From positions 1-26,578 of the forward strand of contig JAGVZB010000019.1 of assembly GCA_018302915.1 (NCBI GenBank): a stretch of 26,578 bases of DNA, given 5' to 3'. Positions 22,275 through 26,578 of this stretch are shown here, piece by piece. Within the stretch, counting starts at the first letter, position 1. Every line of letters starts with the position of its first letter. A model generated the notes under the pieces. The model had not been told where the DNA came from, did not search any database, and worked only from the letters and a program-made list of their open reading frames with translations. The DNA is from Candidatus Woesearchaeota archaeon (GTDB taxonomy: Archaea; Nanobdellota; Nanobdellia; SCGC-AAA011-G17; GW2011-AR20). The position numbers and the translations under genes are program-made.

Positions 22275-23453
22275 TTAAATATCTAAATTCTTTAATATCT
22301 TTTCCTTGTCAAATTCCTCAAGATTGTCATAATTTTGCCCATTTCCGAAATAAATTATTGGCTTTCCGGTGACATAGCTTACAGAAATGGCAGCCCCGCC
22401 TTTGTCATCAACATCAAGCTTACTTAATATAATCCCATCTATGCCTACAGCCTCATTAAACTGCTTGACTTGCTCTATGATATCATTTCCAGTAATGCTT
22501 TCCCCCACAAATATCTTAAAATCAGGTTTTGCAATCCTGTTTATTTTTCTTAATTCATCCATTAAATTAATATTGCTGTGCTGTCTTCCTGCCGTATCTA
22601 TCAAAACAACATCAATGCTCTTTGCTTCTGCATGCTTTATCCCGTCATATGCGACAGCTGCAGGATCTGCATTATAATCATGCTTGATTACATTGACTCC
22701 TAATTTTTTTGCATGCTCCTCCAACTGCTGTATTGAAGCTGCCCTGAAAGTATCAGCTGCAACCAAAACGCATCTCAGGTTATTTTTCAGGAATAAATTG
22801 CATAATTTTGCTATCGTGGTGGTTTTTCCAGCACCATTGACCCCTAGAAATAGTATGATATAAGGTTTTTTTTCTTTTATTTTTTTTAATAAATCAACTT
22901 TATCAAAGCTAATTACATCTTCAATGCTTTCTTTTAAACTTTTTTCTATTGTTTTCTTGACATTGGATAAGGGCACATTAACCAAATCCATCTTCAGGCT
23001 TTCTTTTATCTTGTCTATGACTTCATAAGCGATATTATTTTCCAGCAGGACTAATTCCAGATCCTCGAATAATTTCTCAAATTTTTCTTCGCTTATTTTT
23101 ACCTTGGTGATTCCTTTTAGTTTTTCAAAAAAACCCTTCTTCTTCTCATGAATTTCTTCAGCTACTACTTCTTTTTTTGGTTTTTCAATGATTTCTTCTT
23201 CATATTTCTTGGAGATTTCTTCCTCAGGTTGTTCTGTAACAGGCTCTTCTATTAAAACCTCTTCCCTGATTTCTTCAGGAATTTCTTCCTTCTCTTTTAC
23301 TTTGAACAATCCCAGGAATTTCTTTTGTTTTTTTTCTTCCTTGATTTCTTCCTTTATTGGTTCTTCTATTTTTTCTTCCTTAACTTCATCCTCAGTCTTC
23401 CTGCTGAATTTGTCTACTACATCCTTTAATTTTTTCTTGAACAATCCGAACAT
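22275..23453 (-). CDS. ftsY: SRP receptor FtsY
   Basis: 392 residues. An acidic/lysine-rich low-complexity region (1-105) with repeated E/K runs precedes the NG domain, as in many FtsY proteins. G motifs: LGVNGAGKTTTIAKL (203-217), DTFRAASIQQLEEHA, IDTAGRQHSNINLMDEL, SKLDVDDKGGAAIS and FGNGQNYDNLEEFD. FNxxxF-like MFGLFKKK at the start may help in membrane binding. It docks SRP54-bound ribosomes at the membrane. Confidence 0.97.
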   Translation of the reverse strand: MFGLFKKKLKDVVDKFSRKTEDEVKEEKIEEPIKEEIKEEKKQKKFLGLFKVKEKEEIPEEIREEVLIEEPVTEQPEEEISKKYEEEIIEKPKKEVVAEEIHEKKKGFFEKLKGITKVKISEEKFEKLFEDLELVLLENNIAYEVIDKIKESLKMDLVNVPLSNVKKTIEKSLKESIEDVISFDKVDLLKKIKEKKPYIILFLGVNGAGKTTTIAKLCNLFLKNNLRCVLVAADTFRAASIQQLEEHAKKLGVNVIKHDYNADPAAVAYDGIKHAEAKSIDVVLIDTAGRQHSNINLMDELRKINRIAKPDFKIFVGESITGNDIIEQVKQFNEAVGIDGIILSKLDVDDKGGAAISVSYVTGKPIIYFGNGQNYDNLEEFDKEKILKNLDI

Positions 23454-23490
23454 AGTATTATACTAAAAACCAAACTTAAAAAATTATCCT

Positions 23491-24705
23491 TTATAGCAAA
23501 AAGAACAAAATAACAGGAAGCAATAAGCAGCCCATCAAATGGTTTTTCCCTATTCCCAATAAAGAGGTTGTTATTCCTAGTATGCTGCTGACGATTAATA
23601 CTAATAACCCTAAAGGTCCTGTCAATATAAAAACAAGAACGATTATCAGGCTTATAACCCCCATGCACAGACTTTTGTAATTAACTCTTCCCATAAATTT
23701 GCAAAAAACTTTTGATATTTTCAGGGCTAAAAATGATGCTATCCCTGCAACAAACAAGCTTGTTATTAAAAATAATACCAAATAACCAAAATTAAACTCT
23801 CCTAATATCTTTGAAATTACAACCACGCTTCCATTCCTTGCTTTGTCGATGGTGTACAACGCAATGAAAGAAACCACCATGACAATCGTATTTATGCTTC
23901 CAAGCATGATCAGGAAATTTTCAGGTTTGTTATTTTTCTTTACAGAGCTTGAAATGATTGCTGCTTGGCTGGAGCCCATGCCCGGCATTGTTCCAACCAG
24001 TAAAGAAGCAAAAGTTCCCAGCCCTAAATAGCTTAAAACTTCCTCAACTTTTAATTTAGGGTAAGTTATTCTTTGCTCGGGAATTTTTGTTTTTTGCATT
24101 AAGCTGACAATCAATATTGAAGTGCCAAACAAGCCGCTTAGCATTGGAAACAGGGGCTGTTTCAAATAAGGCATTGTCAAGGTTACTATTCCCAAAACTC
24201 CAGATAATAAATAAACCACTAAAGCCCAAAATCTTGACTTAACCTCCCTTAATATCAAAACTGCTGAAAAAAATATCAGGATATAAACAATATAAGGCTC
24301 AATTACAGGATAGCCGTATTTTATTAAAGGGATTAAGATGGGAGTTAAGCTCAAGCAGACTACAACAGCGAAGAAGCTTCCTACAACAGTTAAGAACACA
24401 GCTTCATAACCTCTTCCCTGCAGCAGTAATTTATGCCCGGGCAAAACGCTCAATTCTAAACCTGAATCAGGAGCTCCAAGAAAAATGCTGGGGATAGAAT
24501 CCAGAAAAGTATGTGTAATTGACATAGCAACAATGAATAAAGCCAGGCTTAATGGGCTGAAATAATTTAGCAGAAATAAAGAGGAACTTAAGACCAGAAC
24601 ACCAACTAAATTTATATGAACTCCGGGAATTAACCCTGTAAATATTCCGGCAAAAATCCCTAAAAATATTGCAATTAATATTTCAAATAACAATTTCCTT
24701 GGCAA
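23491..24705 (-). CDS. TctA-like (DUF112) membrane permease
   Basis: 404 residues with about ten to twelve membrane helices. Two related loop motifs mark the inverted halves: GLIPGVHINL near residue 25 and GTMPGMGSSQAAII near 235. This matches the TctA/DUF112 permease family; bacterial members import tricarboxylates with a periplasmic binding protein and TctB, neither of which is visible here. Archaeal stand-alone members exist and their substrate is unknown. The upstream OB-fold gene overlaps it by 23 bases, an operon. Confidence 0.8.
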   Translation of the reverse strand: MPRKLLFEILIAIFLGIFAGIFTGLIPGVHINLVGVLVLSSSLFLLNYFSPLSLALFIVAMSITHTFLDSIPSIFLGAPDSGLELSVLPGHKLLLQGRGYEAVFLTVVGSFFAVVVCLSLTPILIPLIKYGYPVIEPYIVYILIFFSAVLILREVKSRFWALVVYLLSGVLGIVTLTMPYLKQPLFPMLSGLFGTSILIVSLMQKTKIPEQRITYPKLKVEEVLSYLGLGTFASLLVGTMPGMGSSQAAIISSSVKKNNKPENFLIMLGSINTIVMVVSFIALYTIDKARNGSVVVISKILGEFNFGYLVLFLITSLFVAGIASFLALKISKVFCKFMGRVNYKSLCMGVISLIIVLVFILTGPLGLLVLIVSSILGITTSLLGIGKNHLMGCLLLPVILFFLL

Positions 24706-25027
24706 TTATCTCCAGTTTGTTTTGATATTCAGTTACTTGTCCTATGATTTCTATCTCTAAACCTTCTATTAATTCTATTTCTTCATCCTTGAAAACAACA
24801 ACAGTGATTCTTCCGGTATCATCCTTTAAATCTATCAGGTACAGCCCTGGAGTCTCTCCATAACTTTCAATGATTCCCTTGACTTTTACTATATCATCAA
24901 TATTATCCTTTGTTAAAGAGTTAATGTCATATCTCTTGGCTTCCAGTGTGTAAGTAAGGTAAAATAGTATTAATATGCCTATTAAAGAAAAAATCAGCGA
25001 AACTTTCAGTAATTGGCTCTCTTTCAC
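24683..25027 (-). CDS. Membrane-anchored OB-fold protein
   Basis: 114 residues from a GTG start. One N-terminal helix (about 8-28) is followed by an OB-fold-like beta barrel: DIVKVKGIIESYGETPGLYLIDLKDDTGRITVVVF, LEIEIIGQVTEYQNKLEIIAKEI. Such folds bind nucleic acid or oligosaccharide; here the barrel probably lies outside the cell. It overlaps the TctA-like gene and shares its promoter region with TyrRS. Confidence 0.65.
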   Translation of the reverse strand: MKESQLLKVSLIFSLIGILILFYLTYTLEAKRYDINSLTKDNIDDIVKVKGIIESYGETPGLYLIDLKDDTGRITVVVFKDEEIELIEGLEIEIIGQVTEYQNKLEIIAKEIVI

Positions 25028-25039
25028 AAAATAAATAAG

Positions 25040-25055
25040 TTTAAAAAATATAAAA
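25040..25055. promoter_or_regulatory. AT-box between divergent OB-fold and TyrRS genes
   Basis: TTTAAAAAATATAAA lies in the 41 bases between the GTG at 25027 and the ATG at 25069, about 20-25 bases from each. One box may serve both directions. Confidence 0.4.
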
Positions 25056-25068
25056 AGATTTGGTAATT

Positions 25069-26073
25069 ATGGATAAGTTGGAATTGATAAAAAGAAACAC
25101 GGCTGAGATTTTGACAGAAACGGAATTAAAAGATTTATTAAAGAAAAAAAAGGAAGTTTCAGTTTACTGGGGTACTATGCCCACTGGAAGTATCTCTATA
25201 GCATATTTCTTTCAGATGTTAAAAATTTCAGACTTTCTTAATGCTGGATTAAAAGTTAAGATATTAATAGCAGATTTACATGCTGCATTAGATGGAGTTT
25301 CATGGGAAATCTTGGAATCAAGATCAGAATATTATAAAAGAGCAATAATAATTATCTTAAAAACAATAGGAGTTAATATAAAAAAACTGGAATTCATCAA
25401 AGGTAGTGATTTACAGCTTGATGGAAAATATTTTGATGATGTTCTAAAATTAAGCATGATTTCAAATATTCATGATTGTAAAAAAGCAGCTTCTGAAGTT
25501 GTAAAAATGTCTGATAATCCAAGATTAGGCAATTTAATTTATCCTTTAATGCAGGCACTTGATGAAGAATACCTAAAAGTTGATGTTCAATTTGCAGGAT
25601 TAGACCAAAGAAAAATAATGGTTTATGCAAGAGAAAACCTCCCAAAAATTGGATATAAACAAAGAATAGAAATAATGTCTCCCATGATCAGGGGGTTAGT
25701 CGGTGAAAAAATGAGTTCAAGCATTGAAGCAACAAAGATTGATTTATTGAATGATGAAGAAACTATAAGGAAAAAGATTAACAAGGCAGAATGCACTGTA
25801 GGAAATCCGGATAATGGAATAATGGCGCTGCTAAAATATCTTATAATGATAATAAAAGAAGATAAAAAAGAGAAATTTGTTGTTGAAAGACCGCATAATT
25901 TTGGGGAAAAAATAGAATATTCCAATTACAATGAGATAGAAAGGGATTTTATGAACAAAAAATTGCACCCATTGGATTTAAAGAATGCTGTTGCTAAAGA
26001 GATAGTCTTGCTATTAAAACATTTCAGGGATAATAAAGAACTGCAGACCTTGCATGAAAAAGCTTATGGATAA
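25069..26073 (+). CDS. tyrS: Tyrosyl-tRNA synthetase, eukaryote/archaeal type
   Basis: 334 residues from the ATG at 25069; a TTG 9 bases upstream is less likely. Class I core: VYWGTMPTGSISIAYFFQM (HIGH region), ILIADLHAALD, YPLMQALDEEYLKVDVQFAGLDQRKI (Tyr/ATP binding) and GEKMSSS (KMSKS motif, 212-218). The closest pattern is the eukaryotic YWGT...TG..AYF version. The His that normally stands in the HIGH region (KPHVAY in eukaryotes) is Ser 43. It charges tRNA-Tyr. A TATA box 24 bases upstream makes it leaderless. Confidence 0.95.
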   Translation: MDKLELIKRNTAEILTETELKDLLKKKKEVSVYWGTMPTGSISIAYFFQMLKISDFLNAGLKVKILIADLHAALDGVSWEILESRSEYYKRAIIIILKTIGVNIKKLEFIKGSDLQLDGKYFDDVLKLSMISNIHDCKKAASEVVKMSDNPRLGNLIYPLMQALDEEYLKVDVQFAGLDQRKIMVYARENLPKIGYKQRIEIMSPMIRGLVGEKMSSSIEATKIDLLNDEETIRKKINKAECTVGNPDNGIMALLKYLIMIIKEDKKEKFVVERPHNFGEKIEYSNYNEIERDFMNKKLHPLDLKNAVAKEIVLLLKHFRDNKELQTLHEKAYG

Positions 26074-26096
26074 ATGCAGTCAATCAGGGATTTTCT

Positions 26097-26462
26097 TCAT
26101 TTGCTCTTTACCCACTTAAAGATATTTTGAGCAAGTTTTCCTAATTCTTTTGGGGTCATATTTCCATATATTGGAAAATTTTGTTTTAAACTAAATTCCT
26201 TACTTCTTTTATCACCTACATAGACAAAATAAATAAAATTACACTCAACTAATTTTTTATAATTCCTAAGAATTATATTTATCTCTTCAAGTTGATTTAT
26301 CTGTGCAGGTTGATTTATTATAGTTTGCAATCTCGAACCACCAATCGTCCATCTAAATTGCTTATATCCATCCAAAACATATCTAGAGAAAATAGCGAGA
26401 AGAGTATCGAAACTTTTTTTATCTAACACATTTTTTTGTTCTTCTCCAAAAGTCTTAACCAT
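26097..26462 (-). CDS. Unknown protein
   Basis: 121 residues, MVKTFGEEQKNVLDKKSFDTL..., with mixed alpha/beta character (NFIYFVYVGDKRSKEFSLKQNF, ending in FKWVKSK). No membrane helix, signal or metal motif. The family is not recognised. Its 3' end faces TyrRS with a 23-base gap, and it diverges from the gene at 26511. Confidence 0.55.
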   Translation of the reverse strand: MVKTFGEEQKNVLDKKSFDTLLAIFSRYVLDGYKQFRWTIGGSRLQTIINQPAQINQLEEINIILRNYKKLVECNFIYFVYVGDKRSKEFSLKQNFPIYGNMTPKELGKLAQNIFKWVKSK

Positions 26463-26510
26463 ACAAAAATAATATATTATATATATAAACTTTATTATAA
26501 TAAAACTATT
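26463..26510. promoter_or_regulatory. AT-only divergent promoter region
   Basis: 48 bases between two start codons, nearly all A/T, with TATATATATAAA-type sequence that can be a TATA box in either direction. Confidence 0.4.
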
Positions 26511-26578
26511 ATGATCCTTACAAAAATCCCAACTTCTTCAGGAAGCATGAACAAGAACAAAGGCTGTGAAAAAGCACC
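26511..26578 (+). CDS. Probable arginase/agmatinase-family start (cut by window)
   Basis: 22 codons are visible: MILTKIPTSSGSMNKNKGC then EKAP. The GSxxKNKGCEKAP pattern resembles the N-terminal substrate-side motif of arginase/agmatinase-family enzymes. Too little is present for certainty; the metal-binding motifs would lie beyond the window. Confidence 0.4.
   Translation, partial: MILTKIPTSSGSMNKNKGCEKA

Noticed and set aside
23130..23420. Repeat-like E/K-coding stretch in ftsY
   Set aside because: Low-complexity acidic/basic N-terminus usual in FtsY; no true DNA repeat unit.
23453..23465. 13-bp palindrome at the FtsY start (TAGTAT-t-ATACTA)
   Set aside because: Six-base AT-rich arms are expected by chance at this composition and there is no regulator nearby.
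1..26578. CRISPR array
   Set aside because: No set of regularly spaced repeats was seen on reading the window.

Overview
The window looks like part of the chromosome of a small-genome archaeon of the DPANN group, most like Woesearchaeota/Pacearchaeota. The evidence is archaeal/eukaryotic-type machinery (eS8, eS1, uS15, eL37, LSm, a eukaryote-like TyrRS, Bud32, SRP54/FtsY, a GAN/RecJ-like nuclease), AT-rich DNA, very short gaps, mostly leaderless genes with a TATA box about 25 bases before the start codon, BHB-type tRNA introns, and a one-chain primase that joins the catalytic subunit to a PriL-like end without Fe-S cysteines. The lineage is inferred from gene content, not from a tree.

Layout. 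1-1589: end of a transglutaminase-like exported protein and a Cys-rich membrane-anchored protein. 1631-3897: primase, then divergent eS8 and LSm/eL37. 3948-4086: tRNA-Leu(UAG) with two introns. 4104-12051 (minus): a pilin-like membrane protein and a 2012-residue secreted protein that carries a lysozyme-like module. 12112-12418: tRNA-Val, a 32-residue zinc-ribbon ORF, and tRNA-Thr with an intron in its D-loop. 12458-15523 (minus): eS1, GAN nuclease, uS15, an EF-like barrel protein, tRNA-Gln with a canonical intron. 15575-17596: small membrane proteins, Bud32, an ORF of unknown function, and a MazG-like/ASCH pair in which ASCH is split by a frameshift at seven A residues. 17611-20035: two adjacent toxin-antitoxin modules (AbiEii-type and MNT/HEPN) with matching promoter boxes, palindromes at their start codons, and a 27-bp direct repeat on both sides of the first module. 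20044-23453: SRP54, small zinc and membrane proteins, FtsY and a lipoprotein. 23491-26578: a TctA-like permease with an anchored OB-fold protein, TyrRS, an unknown gene and the start of a probable arginase-family gene.

How the parts work together. The core genes cover translation, replication priming/repair and co-translational protein export. The accessory parts are the large surface-protein operon, possibly used for contact with a partner cell (inference), and the toxin-antitoxin island. The observations that most deserve follow-up are the unusual tRNA introns (four in three of four tRNA genes, two at non-canonical positions), the A-AAA-AAA frameshift in ASCH, the repeat-flanked toxin-antitoxin island and the mosaic giant surface protein. 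No stretch longer than 300 bases lacks a gene; the longest, 14375-14586, holds the GAN promoter and a possible small plus-strand transcription unit.
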